Below, piece by piece: positions 44,520-54,800 of a stretch of DNA of 64,000 nucleotides (its first letter is position 1; every line of letters begins with the position of its first letter). The notes under the pieces were generated by a model. It was not told the origin of the DNA and did not search any database. It was given only the letters and a program-made list of their open reading frames with translations. The translations under genes and the position numbers were made by a program. The DNA is from Candidatus Melainabacteria bacterium (GTDB lineage Bacteria; Cyanobacteriota; Vampirovibrionia; Obscuribacterales; Obscuribacteraceae), in assembly GCA_017307165.1 (NCBI GenBank), contig JAFKGK010000006.1, forward strand, positions 124,001 through 188,000, written 5' to 3'.

Positions 44520-46168
44520 TTCTTCTTAAAACGATCTGTCAGCCACCCGAGCAATGATTTATTGTCTTTTTCTGTTCCTTTGATGGACGAGATGCAGGCT
44601 GCAAGATCCTTTGCTATTTCGTCCATCGATTGATAGCGTTCGTCTGGATTTTTTGCCATGCATTTTTGGATGATCGAGTTGAGACGAGTATTTAGCTCCC
44701 TTGAAAGGCTCTCATCTACCTGTCCGTTGATGCGCACATCGCAATCTTTGAGCACCAATAAAGGTGGTGCCTCCTGCAGATGCTTCATCATGATCGACAC
44801 GGGATCTCGTGCTGCAAAAGGCATGTCACCGTGCAAGACCTCAAATAGCGTACAGCCAAAGGAGTAAACGTCGGTGCGGTGGTCCACCTCGTGGCCTCGG
44901 CATTGTTCTGGGCTCATATATGGTGCACTGCCGACTACATTGCCCGCCATGGTCAGATTGAGATCCGTGTTGGCGGAGCCAAATGGCCTGGCCAGACCAA
45001 AATCGACGATTTTTACGACCAAACCGGTGGTATCGTCACCAGTGATCATTATATTGCTGGGTTTGATGTCTCGATGCACTATGCCAAGAGAGTGAGCATG
45101 CCCCAGACCATCGCAGGCTTGCATAAAAAAGGCCAATAATGCGCTTAGCGTAGGTCGGCCGTGACTTTCCATTACTTCGGCTAAACTAAATCCTTGCAAG
45201 AGATCCATGGCTAGATATGGCTGTCCGCGCTCGCCTATGCCAAAGTCGATAACGCCGACGATATTGCGGTGATTGAGTTGTCCGTTGATGCGGGCCTCGC
45301 GCCTAAACCTTGCCCTGGTTTCTTCGCTGGTATCTGCATCATTGACCAGTACCTTGATCGCGAGGGTCTTACCGACTCCTATATGTCTGGACTCATAGAC
45401 CAGGCTGGTACCGCCTCCTCCGATGAGACGATCGAGGCTGTATTTGCCATCGAGTATGGTGCCGAGATAAGGGTCTTGCTGTGAGCGATCCGAGCGCAAT
45501 GCATTGGCCTTTTCAAACTCGCCAAACATAGTGGGAAAAATATGCTTCGATTGCTTGTCCAGTCTGGAGCGTAGCCGATTGACGAGTATGCCGAGTCGTT
45601 CGCGACTGAGATTGCTGCTCTTTTCCTGGTTGATAGCGTCGACCAGCTGGCCTTCGCTTAGATTGAGTTTGGCGCACCGCGATGCCATCTCGAGAATACC
45701 CATCTCGAGTTCGGTGACGATGTGCGTCAATCCGCCTTGAGTAGCTGTCAGATTTGCTCTGTCGAGCATGATGTCGCCTATTTGCATTGCCCTGTCCAAT
45801 TCTCTTTGCGTACGCCTAAGCTGCGCTTTGACCCGCGCGTTTAATTCGGTCATTTTGAATGGTTTGGTCAAATAGTCATCGGCCCCGCCGTCGAGCCCCG
45901 CCTCTTTATCGGCTGCCTCGTCGCGCCCTGTCAGCATTATCACTGGCGCAGTGCCACCCTTATGACGGTATTCAGCCAGGACATCGATGCCAGTGATGCC
46001 CGGGATATCCCAGTCAAGTACGATGAGATCGATTGGTAGACTTGCCAGATGGGTCATAGCTGTGTGGCTGTCTGCCGCCATTGTGAGGCTATGTCCCTCA
46101 AATTCGAGAAAGGAACGGACCATATTGGCCAGTTCCAGATTGTCTTCGACTATTAAAATACGGGCCAT
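44516..46168 (-). CDS. response regulator fused to a Ser/Thr protein kinase
   Basis: 550 residues: an OmpR-like REC domain (1-120) with acceptor D52 (LDWDIPG), Thr in MLTGRD and Lys in LTKPF; a middle part (about 125-220) that looks like a decayed winged-helix DNA-binding domain; and a Ser/Thr kinase domain (about 240-530). Kinase features are canonical: GGGGTS loop, Lys in AIKVL, HRDIKPSN (365-372), DFGLA (389-393) and SPEQ. Unlike the pair at 15.7-19.3 kb it is soluble and has HRDIK. It is first in a tightly overlapping operon with two histidine-kinase-like genes, so phosphorylation of D52 by that pair probably controls Ser/Thr phosphorylation. Confidence 0.92.
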   Translation of the reverse strand: MARILIVEDNLELANMVRSFLEFEGHSLTMAADSHTAMTHLASLPIDLIVLDWDIPGITGIDVLAEYRHKGGTAPVIMLTGRDEAADKEAGLDGGADDYLTKPFKMTELNARVKAQLRRTQRELDRAMQIGDIMLDRANLTATQGGLTHIVTELEMGILEMASRCAKLNLSEGQLVDAINQEKSSNLSRERLGILVNRLRSRLDKQSKHIFPTMFGEFEKANALRSDRSQQDPYLGTILDGKYSLDRLIGGGGTSLVYESRHIGVGKTLAIKVLVNDADTSEETRARFRREARINGQLNHRNIVGVIDFGIGERGQPYLAMDLLQGFSLAEVMESHGRPTLSALLAFFMQACDGLGHAHSLGIVHRDIKPSNIMITGDDTTGLVVKIVDFGLARPFGSANTDLNLTMAGNVVGSAPYMSPEQCRGHEVDHRTDVYSFGCTLFEVLHGDMPFAARDPVSIMMKHLQEAPPLLVLKDCDVRINGQVDESLSRELNTRLNSIIQKCMAKNPDERYQSMDEIAKDLAACISSIKGTEKDNKSLLGWLTDRFKKK

Positions 46169-46284
46169 CTAATATGCCGATCGGTTTAGGTCCTAGTAAG
46201 CATAGTTTTCACACCCATTTTGGCGAGATTTAAAACACGGGCGGCTTGGGCAGATAATCTGGGTGGGGATAGACGGAGAAGGCC

Positions 46285-47154
46285 ATGAGCGACCATAAGC
46301 TTGGTGATGCCGTGTTTAACGACGATAGGGCTCGCGCTGGCGAGGGGCAGCGTGTGTTGCAAGCTGCCGAGGCCATCTGGGGCCGTCCCGAGGTCCCTAG
46401 CAAGCATGAGGCCCTGCACAGGCCCGAAACTCAGGGCAATCGACAGGAGCGTCTGGCTGAGGCCAGTCATCGCATCAAGGAGCTCAATAACAGTCTCCAT
46501 GGGGCAGGTCAGCCGTTGCATGGCTCCAATCTCGAGTTGATCGGTTTTGACAAAAAAGGGCGTTTGCTCCTTCTAGAGCGGGAGAAAGATGGTGGAATAC
46601 AAGGTAAGGTGCTGGTAGATAGCCTTACAGGCAAGATTGTTGCTAAGACAAAGCCTGGTGAGCTGGATAAATGGCAAAAAGGCCAGGATTATGAGCGCGA
46701 TGCTCAGGGTGGCACGGTTGATCTCAGCAAAAACCAGGCCAAGCCTGATGTCTATAGATCGGTGCGGCACGAGTCGCACGATGGCGCGCGCATTGGCTTT
46801 GATGCGCACAATCACGTGATCACGCTGGAGACAGGCATGGGCGATCGGTTTGTATATGGCCGCGATGCCGCTGGCAGGCCGGATGCGATCACGATTTTGC
46901 GGCAAGGAGGCAAGCCGGAGATGTTTAGACGCGGTGCCGATATCGACGGCATCCACAATCCTCTCTGGTATGCAGTGGCCGCCGACGGCAAATTGCAGGT
47001 CGATCGACCTGGTTATAGATTTGAGGTGCGAGATGATGGTGCTCTGGTGCAGCACAAAAATGCAAAAGATCATCGCATCTATGGCGTTGATGGCTCGATC
47101 GTGGACGAGGCCGCCGGCAAGCAAAAAGTGGTGCGGGCCGGCGTAAAGCGCTAG
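46285..47154 (+). CDS. YD/RHS-like hypothetical protein
   Basis: 289 residues with no signal peptide. GGAGAAGG precedes the ATG. From about residue 75 on it consists of short beta-repeats with a D-x-G-R pattern (for example FDKKGRLLLL, YGRDAAGRPDAI, DDGALVQHK), which look like YD/RHS repeats but are less regular. It is polar, Gly/Asp/Arg-rich, and resembles the first part of the giant protein 1.7 kb downstream. It overlaps the end of the convergent gene by 4 bases. Possibly a small partner of the giant. Function not known. Confidence 0.6.
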   Translation: MSDHKLGDAVFNDDRARAGEGQRVLQAAEAIWGRPEVPSKHEALHRPETQGNRQERLAEASHRIKELNNSLHGAGQPLHGSNLELIGFDKKGRLLLLEREKDGGIQGKVLVDSLTGKIVAKTKPGELDKWQKGQDYERDAQGGTVDLSKNQAKPDVYRSVRHESHDGARIGFDAHNHVITLETGMGDRFVYGRDAAGRPDAITILRQGGKPEMFRRGADIDGIHNPLWYAVAADGKLQVDRPGYRFEVRDDGALVQHKNAKDHRIYGVDGSIVDEAAGKQKVVRAGVKR

Positions 47155-47705
47155 AGCGTGGACTCAACGCGTGTTTTGCTCAAAATTTTTCCTGCTTGCA
47201 GGTCGACTTGCACGCGCACATCATCAGGAAGGTCTCGCCCAGTGCAAGACAAGACCGATCCCTCTATATTTTCTATTTCTAAAAAATCATCGACAATCTC
47301 GAGGGTCCATTGTCTGCCGTGTTCGTTCCAGAGCATGAGCGATTGCATGTCGCCAATAAGCAAGCAGTCCTGACCTGCAAGGCATATTTTTTGCAAGATC
47401 CAGACATAATCAAATTGATAAAAAATCGAGGGATTGTGCGGATCTACGATATGCAGCATGCCATTGGCGGCTACCGCAAACATTTTTTTGTCTGGCATCA
47501 AAACATTGTCGCAAAGGGCAAAGTCGCCAAAGACGAAACGCCCTAGCCATGCAGGCCGGTCGTTTGTCTCGACTCTAAAAACCACCCCGTCCTTTCGGTA
47601 TGGGCCATCAGGAAACATGATCTCAGGCTCCGTCTCCAGGCCTGTCAGCTCGGGCATGGCCAGGACCTTAAAGGTTGGGGCATGCAGATCGTGCCATTTG
47701 TTCAC
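47151..47705 (-). CDS. hypothetical protein
   Basis: 184 residues, beta-rich, with Trp/Phe-rich strands and an aromatic N-terminal half. No signal or membrane segment and no family recognised. Its start overlaps the stop of the next gene upstream as ATGA, so the two are coupled. It could share a fold with the C-terminal part of that neighbour, which also ends in strand-turn repeats (VQVDLQAGKI here, LTLDMQSGAV there). Confidence 0.55.
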   Translation of the reverse strand: MNKWHDLHAPTFKVLAMPELTGLETEPEIMFPDGPYRKDGVVFRVETNDRPAWLGRFVFGDFALCDNVLMPDKKMFAVAANGMLHIVDPHNPSIFYQFDYVWILQKICLAGQDCLLIGDMQSLMLWNEHGRQWTLEIVDDFLEIENIEGSVLSCTGRDLPDDVRVQVDLQAGKILSKTRVESTL

Positions 47706-48751
47706 GACGACAAACTCCTGCTCGTCAGTCTCGTTACGCCACCATCATCAATACCGACATAAGAAACCGCTCCGCTTTGCATGTCGAGGGTCAGATCGCG
47801 CACCTGCACTGTCCTGGGCATCCAGTCCTGAGCACTGGGCTCGGTTGCAAAAAACGACTCCTCTCCAAGGGCGCTGCGATATTGGTGTATGCGGTGGCCG
47901 GTATTTAAGAAGGCCGCGCTGTACGCGCCTTCATTGGCTTCGAGATAGATATTGCCAGTGGTCGGATCGACCACCAGAGCTGATAAGAGATAAAATTTTA
48001 TATCGCCATCTACTGGTGACATCCATGAAAAAATAAAATCATCGCGCCCTTCTGCTTTTTTAATGATGCCACCATCGGCCATCGAGATGAGCTTTGGCCC
48101 TGTCGTGTCATAAAACACCTGCCAGAGCAAGGCACCACTCTCGGTGGTCACTCTTAGGGTCTCTGCTGGTGTCGATGTCTCATCGGCGGTCGAGGCAAAA
48201 ATGGCATCGAGGATATTTGTGCTACTCGGTGCGTCATGACCGGTTTGGATGCCCTCTCGGACCCGATATCTTTCAAAATCGGTCTCGTCTATCACTGACA
48301 AATCCGATAGCATAAACTTGCGCTCTCCATCCTCAAAATAGACAGACAATACCTGCTCCACTCTACTGCTATCTGGTCTGTCCACGCTGATGCCGACAGG
48401 ATCGCCGCTAAAGCTATCGACTTCGGTGCCAGCATCTTGCGGCACAAAATCAAGAGCTCCAGTGGCCAGTAGAGTCTCTGCCGCTCCGGCCAGGCCACCG
48501 ATATTTCCCTCTACATTTTTCTCTATCTTAACTCTCAGTCTCTGTCCTGACTGCTGTACCTGGGTTTGTGTAGGTGGTTTTATTGCCATCACTTCTGGTG
48601 GCAATAAGTCGGCCGCGCGGCCAAAGATCGACGAAATGCCGGATGACTGGCCGCTCTTGAGGTCAGAAATATAATCCCGGTACTTTTTGAGGTGGTCGGC
48701 CATGATACTGCCCGACTCACCGTTTTGGGCATCGTTTTTTTTGTCTACCAA
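47702..48751 (-). CDS. hypothetical protein
   Basis: 349 residues. The first 80 residues are polar and probably helical; the rest is beta-rich with many acidic residues. No signal peptide or membrane segment. No family recognised. Together with the overlapping 184-residue gene it forms a minus-strand pair that is divergent from the giant gene (140 bases apart). Immunity or accessory factors for the giant are possible but there is no direct evidence. Confidence 0.55.
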   Translation of the reverse strand: MVDKKNDAQNGESGSIMADHLKKYRDYISDLKSGQSSGISSIFGRAADLLPPEVMAIKPPTQTQVQQSGQRLRVKIEKNVEGNIGGLAGAAETLLATGALDFVPQDAGTEVDSFSGDPVGISVDRPDSSRVEQVLSVYFEDGERKFMLSDLSVIDETDFERYRVREGIQTGHDAPSSTNILDAIFASTADETSTPAETLRVTTESGALLWQVFYDTTGPKLISMADGGIIKKAEGRDDFIFSWMSPVDGDIKFYLLSALVVDPTTGNIYLEANEGAYSAAFLNTGHRIHQYRSALGEESFFATEPSAQDWMPRTVQVRDLTLDMQSGAVSYVGIDDGGVTRLTSRSLSS

Positions 48752-48891
48752 GAGTTCGTCCTTTGCATTGCCATTGTTTTGCCAAAATCCAGGGCTATAT
48801 TTGTGCCATTACTAGACCTCAGTCCGACCTCTCCACCCGGGGGCGGGTTTAAAAGCCTAATATACCCGGGCAGATTTTTTCTAGCGGCTTT

Positions 48892-51800
48892 ATGCGAGGG
48901 TTTATGGGTAAGAACAATTTGCCTGAAAAGCATGCAGAAAAGGGCGGTGATCACCATGCCGCGAGCGCGCATTCGATCGTCGATGTGATCGGCAAGCCCT
49001 TTGTCAAAGCCGTCAACTACGTCAAGGACACCGGTACCAAGATCTGCAAGCAATTTAGCAAAGCTGTCGAGAAGGGCCATCCCATACCGATTTCTTCGGG
49101 CAAGCACAGTGGCCGTATCGAGACCCATAAGGGCGAAAAGGCGGCGACTGCTCATAAAGCAGAAAAATCGCATGCCGGGGAAGGCGCCGCGAGGATGACG
49201 CCTCGTGAACGAGCAGACAAGGGCATCAAGACTTATCACGACGAGTCCAGCAAGCGCGACTATCACTACGATAAGCAAGGCCGTGTCAAAGAGGTCCATG
49301 CCGCTAATGGCACTGTCTCCAAGATCGAGTACAAGGGCAATGGACACGATGTCGCCAAAATTGACATGGTCAACGAAAAGACCGGGCGTGCTGTCATCGG
49401 CCGCATGGACCAAAAGGGTGATCGTACGCATTTGACCGTGGACCAGCGTACTGGCGATCTCACTGCTGTCATCCGCGACAATCCATCAGTCGTGACTGAG
49501 GCGCATATCTCACCAGAAGGCGCGAGGTCGCTGGTCCGCCGAGACAATAGCGGCAAGCGTCTGGATAAGTCCATCTACGGCCCAGATGGCCAGCCTCTGT
49601 CTCACCTGAGATACAAGCATCATGTGGACAAGCACGGTAGAGATGCCGGTGTGACGGCTGATCAAGTCGATGCGCAAGGTCGTCTGGCGCACAGGTTTCG
49701 TTTTGCCGATCATAATGCCGTGGAGACGCAAAAGCCGCACGAACGCACTGATTGGCGGCGCTCTCAAGGCAGTGGCAAGGAGATCGAGACGCGCGATGCC
49801 TACGATCTCAAAGGCCAAAAAGCAGAAAAGACCTATCACAGCCAAAAAACTCGCGATCTGGCTCATGGCGTGACTGAGGTGCAGGAGCAGCGTTTGCGTC
49901 ACGGCCAGGTCTTTCAAGAAAAGAAGAGCCAGTTTGACCGTGATGGACGGCCACAGCGCCTGAGCTATCGCAACATGGATAACGGCATCGACGCGGCCTT
50001 TGCATTTGATAAAAACGGACGTCCTGTTGAAGTGGTCGGCAAGTTTGGCGATCAAGACGCCAAACGTCATAAAGACGAGCTATTGCAAGTCGCTCAACAC
50101 GAGATTGCGGCGACCAGACTTATCAATCCTATTCGTCGAATCACTGAAGAAGAAGTACTAGCTAAGTCTCGTCCGACCGAGGCCCGCGAGGGCGATAAGG
50201 CCAACGGCGTACTGGCCTGGCGAGATGGCGACAAGATGGTGCAGGCGCGCGCGCGGGACGGCAAGATCTACGACTCTGCCAATAGGGTGATCGGCACGGT
50301 TAAGGACAATGGCGATGTCACCATTGGTGGTGCTAGATTCAATATCTTGCGCGATGGCAAGTATGGAGCCGTGTTTCATGGACAGGGCACTGATGGCGAG
50401 AGGCTAGACCTTTGCGATAGTCAGAGCAACGGTTGGGAGCTAAATGGCTTTTTTACAAACGGACGCCAAAAATTCGTCAGCGTAGGCTCCAATCTCTTTA
50501 AAGACGGTAGGTATTTTGGTCGCGTCAAAAACGACGGTACGATGGAGTTTGCTGCCGATCTCAAACAGAGGGAGCAAGATGGCACGTCTCTAGACAAGGT
50601 GCTTGGAGGCGGCTGGCAGTTTGTCGGAAATGATGGTGGTAAAGACAGAAAATTTGAGGTGGCTGGTGGCGCCAATGGCACCATAGTCCTCGGCAAGCCC
50701 GGAGAAGCCCATGGTGGCGAGCTGGACGTAAGATACAACATGCTTATCGATCGCAAGACCGGTCAGCAGGTAGGTACGATCGATGGAGTGCCTGCCGCTG
50801 GTGGCGCTGGATCGCGAGACATGCAAGATGCGCGAGTGGTGATCGACGGCAGGGAGCGCATGCTGTCAGATTATGATGGTGCGGTGTTTGACCTCAAAGA
50901 TGCGTCCGGCCGCAAGATGAGAGGCGCAGTGGTTGGAGGGGCGGAGACCCAGGCGGATGGCTCCAGACGTCCAGATACTGGAGGCATCATCGATCTGGAC
51001 AAATTGCTTATGCAGTCGACCAATCGTCGCAATCAGGCCAACAGTGCTGCACAGGCGGACGAGACGGATGCCATCAAGCGTCAAACTCTGGATTTGGCAG
51101 TAGCGCAGACAAAAAGAGACCATCAAGCGATCGATGCTATTTTTGCGGCAGGCAAACCAGCTGACACTGCTATGCTGCGCGACCTAAAAAAAATGGCCGA
51201 TCTGGCCGACAATAACGAGCTAGATAGCGAAGCCCGCCTTAAAAAGGCCATAGACAATCCACAGCACGTGCTCGAGCGCGTACCTGCGCATGCTGACCTG
51301 AAATTGCGTATGCAGTCTCAAGACGGCGGCAGCATGGTCGAATTGCATGGTAGCAAAGGTATATTGCGCAGAGGCGACACCGTAGTTGGTAATTATGATG
51401 CATCCAGAGGCACCATGGTCTTGCTGGACGAGGCTGGTCGACCAGCCACTGCACGCATGTCGGACAAGGCCTTTGCAGGAGCCAGCATGCAGCTCACTTA
51501 CACTGGCGATGATAAAAAGCACCATACCGCTTCATGGATCAACGATGGCCGTCAGAGACTAGTTAGTGTCGATCAGATGCGCAAGCAGGTTGCTCAAGAA
51601 CGTGCATATGCCGAGCTCTGTGCTCGTGGCGTAATCGATCCCAATAGCGAGCCTCGGCAGCGTTTGGAGACGACCAAACGACTCGAACAAAATTTTGACA
51701 GGACTTTAAACGAAATCGAGGCCAACGGCGTCAAAGGATTATCTTCAGAGGTCGACGATCACGGTCGACCTCTAGCGCATTCGGTTTTGTCGATGCTGCA

Positions 51801-54800
51801 GCTGGGTCCGAGCCAGTACGTCCGAGCCGAAAATTTTAGTGCACTGCGACAACATCCGGCCTTTGCGGAGCGCAAACAAAAGGGTATGGATATGCCGGCC
51901 CTGGGGACAGCGCAAGATTGCAAAAAGGTCGAGGGTGCCATACGTCTCGGCCACGACCATTATTACGTGACTAAGGGCCAGGTTTTTCAGACCCTCTACA
52001 AAGACAATGCCTGGGAGCCTGTGGGTACGCCAGTGGGTACTCTCGAGCCTGGATACGTGCTCGATTTTGGTGGTCGTAAACAGTCTCTTGCTGGCCGTGA
52101 GCAAGTGTTATTTGAGTTTAGTGCCGATCGCAATAGCGACAAAAAATATCGTGTTGTAGGCGGCAACAGTCGTCTCGTCGATGCCAGCGAGTTGATCGCC
52201 GATGCAGAGGCCGCACGCAAGTCCACGCAGCAAGCCAGCCGTCTCTATCGCAATAGCGAGGGTTATGTCACGCTCGGAGTGCCTGATTATCTCATGGGTG
52301 GTCGTCGCAATCAGCTCGATCTGGTCGCATCTACGGTGGATCACCAAAAAACCGCCATGGGCAAGCAGCTCGATGTGCTCTTTGACAAAGGCTTGCATGG
52401 TGCGGATCTTTCAAGTGGCGAGATGCATCATGGCGTCGAGACTCTTGGACGCTACGCCAATGATCTGGGTCTGAGTACAAAAGATGCAAACGAGCTGTCC
52501 GATCAAGGCATCTCGATGCAAAAACAATCAAACGATGCGGTAGCCACTGTGGCCATGAGTGTCGTGCCTGGTGGTGCATTACGACTAGGCAGGGTCCTGG
52601 AGATGGGGGCTTTGGGTACGACTGGCATCGCCGCCACTGGTGGTGGTGTCATTTCTGTCGTGACTCGTGAGACAGTGGGCACTACTGCTGATGAGAGGGC
52701 TCGCAATTGGGCCGCCGGCAATTTTGAGGGGATGGCCTCGATGGTCGGTCAGGGTAGCCAAAAGATGCTGGATGAGACCAGGCTGGTTTCGGCAAATATC
52801 TTAAAACCAGATAATCTCAGAGCACTGGCCTCTGGTCCTGTCCTCAAGGCTTATGCTGAGCCTATGCTCAAGGAGCTTTCTATCCGCGGAGGCAGCGCTC
52901 TTGCGCAGACATTTGCCTTTGGCATGTCTGGCGCGGCCAGGACCGATGATTATAGTGAGCTGACTCCTGGCAAACTAGCCCAAGGTACCCTCCTCATGAT
53001 GGCTGGCGAAGCCCTCGAATCAACCATTGGTCGTAAGGCGATACAAAAAGAGTTTACTCACGAAACCGAGCTGCTCTGGATGCGGCAAGCACAAAATTAT
53101 GCCGAGCATGATGCCATCAGGTCGTTTAATGCTGCTTTCGTCAACAACTCGGTCAACAGTTTTATGGTGGCTCGACCTCAAGCAATAGAACAAGAAAAGC
53201 AGCACATCGCCGCTGAACGTGGTCTAGATCGGTCCATGGTTACTGATGAGGTTTTTGAGCGCTATAAGGACCAGAGCCGGATCAATGCGTATTTGCTCAA
53301 CAGCGTGGCAGAAGCAGGATTGATTTCAACGATTTCTCACCCGATCAACTCTCGCCTCAGCGGTCTCATCAATCCTCATGATGTGTCGACTCCGCCAGGG
53401 CACGAGGGCGGCGAGGTTTTGATGCACGAGGGACGACCCAGACGCATTGTCGATGCTTTTGGCACTGAGGCCACTTTGACTTATGACGATCAGGGACGCC
53501 TGCATAGTATATTGGCGAGGTCCAATGATCAGTTCGATCATCTGCGCCGTATACAGGATGGAGAGAGCTGGCACATCGAGTCAGTCCGATTAGACGGTGA
53601 GTGCACTCATACTGCCAGCGCCAGGTTAGACTTTAAAAAAGGATTTAGCGTTGGTGCCGATGGCACTATTAGTTATACCGATCGAGATGGTGTCACTTAT
53701 GCAAAGCGTCTGCATGATAGAGATTTTGCGGAGACCTCCACAAGCGCACCAGAGCTCATCGTCAATCACGATAAGGTCACAAAAATGGCCGAGTCTGCTC
53801 AAGATTTCGATAGCTTGGTCCGTGCTACAGTTTCAGATCTTAAAGCTCGCAATCATCTAGATACTGCGATGGATCATTTCCTCGAGCGCGTTGCTACAAC
53901 AGACATGCCACACGAGCAGTTTGTCGAGGTTATGCGTCATGTCAACACTGCTCTCAGTCTGCCCGATGGCACAGCTATGATGAGCAGGCATGACAGACAA
54001 AGGATTGCAGCCGATCTCTTGCTGGCTTGCGCCAAGCCCACCTATTTGGTGCAAGAGCAGCGATCGACTTGTCTCCCGACTGCGGCTGCAGCCCGTCTTT
54101 TGACTGTTGATCCGGCTCAAGGTGCAAGGATCGTTTGCGAGGCAATGATATCCGGCAAGGTAAAAATGTCCGATGGTGCTGAGATCATCGTGCGGTCCAA
54201 CGAAGACCTGCATCATTATGATAAAGACCCGACCCTATCACTATTGGAGCATGCCCTCATTGGCGCAGCCTATCACGACAGGACCAGTTATAAAGGCGTC
54301 GATTATGCACCTGGCCAGATCGGCTACTACAAAGATCGTCTGGTCGATATCACTCAACCTGAGCCAGTGCCTATAGAAAAGACGGCAGGCCCTAAGATAC
54401 GCGCAATCGATCTACAAAAAGGCTATCAGAGACTGACTGGCGACACGAGTGAGTTTGTCCTCCAAAATCGCTTGCTTGCGCGGAGTGAGGCATCTGTTAA
54501 AGACAACAACAATATTTTTGCGAGTCCATATGACCTGGCGGAGCGCTTTTTGGCTCAAGCCCACAATAAAGACGGTCCTCTGCTCCTGGCTGTCGATGCC
54601 AGTCGAGAGCCGTTTTTGACTGACCTGGGTGGATATGCTGGCACGGCATCGCATATGGTGTCGGTGATCAAAATAGAGTTTGATGACCATATGGGGCATC
54701 TGCCTGCAAAAATGCCCGCCGATTTTGACCCTGATCACGTTTACGTCACCATCGACAATCAATGGGGCAAGGATGCAGACAATCCCTTCAAAAAGGTGAG

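Noticed and set aside
46573..47124. Minus-strand open frame of 183 codons
   Set aside because: It is antisense to the YD-like gene, which has a good ribosome-binding site and coding composition.
48745..49431. Minus-strand open frame of 228 codons at the start of the giant gene
   Set aside because: It is antisense to the giant's N-terminus and overlaps the promoter region; the hydrophobic look arises from reverse reading of GAC/GTC-rich codons.
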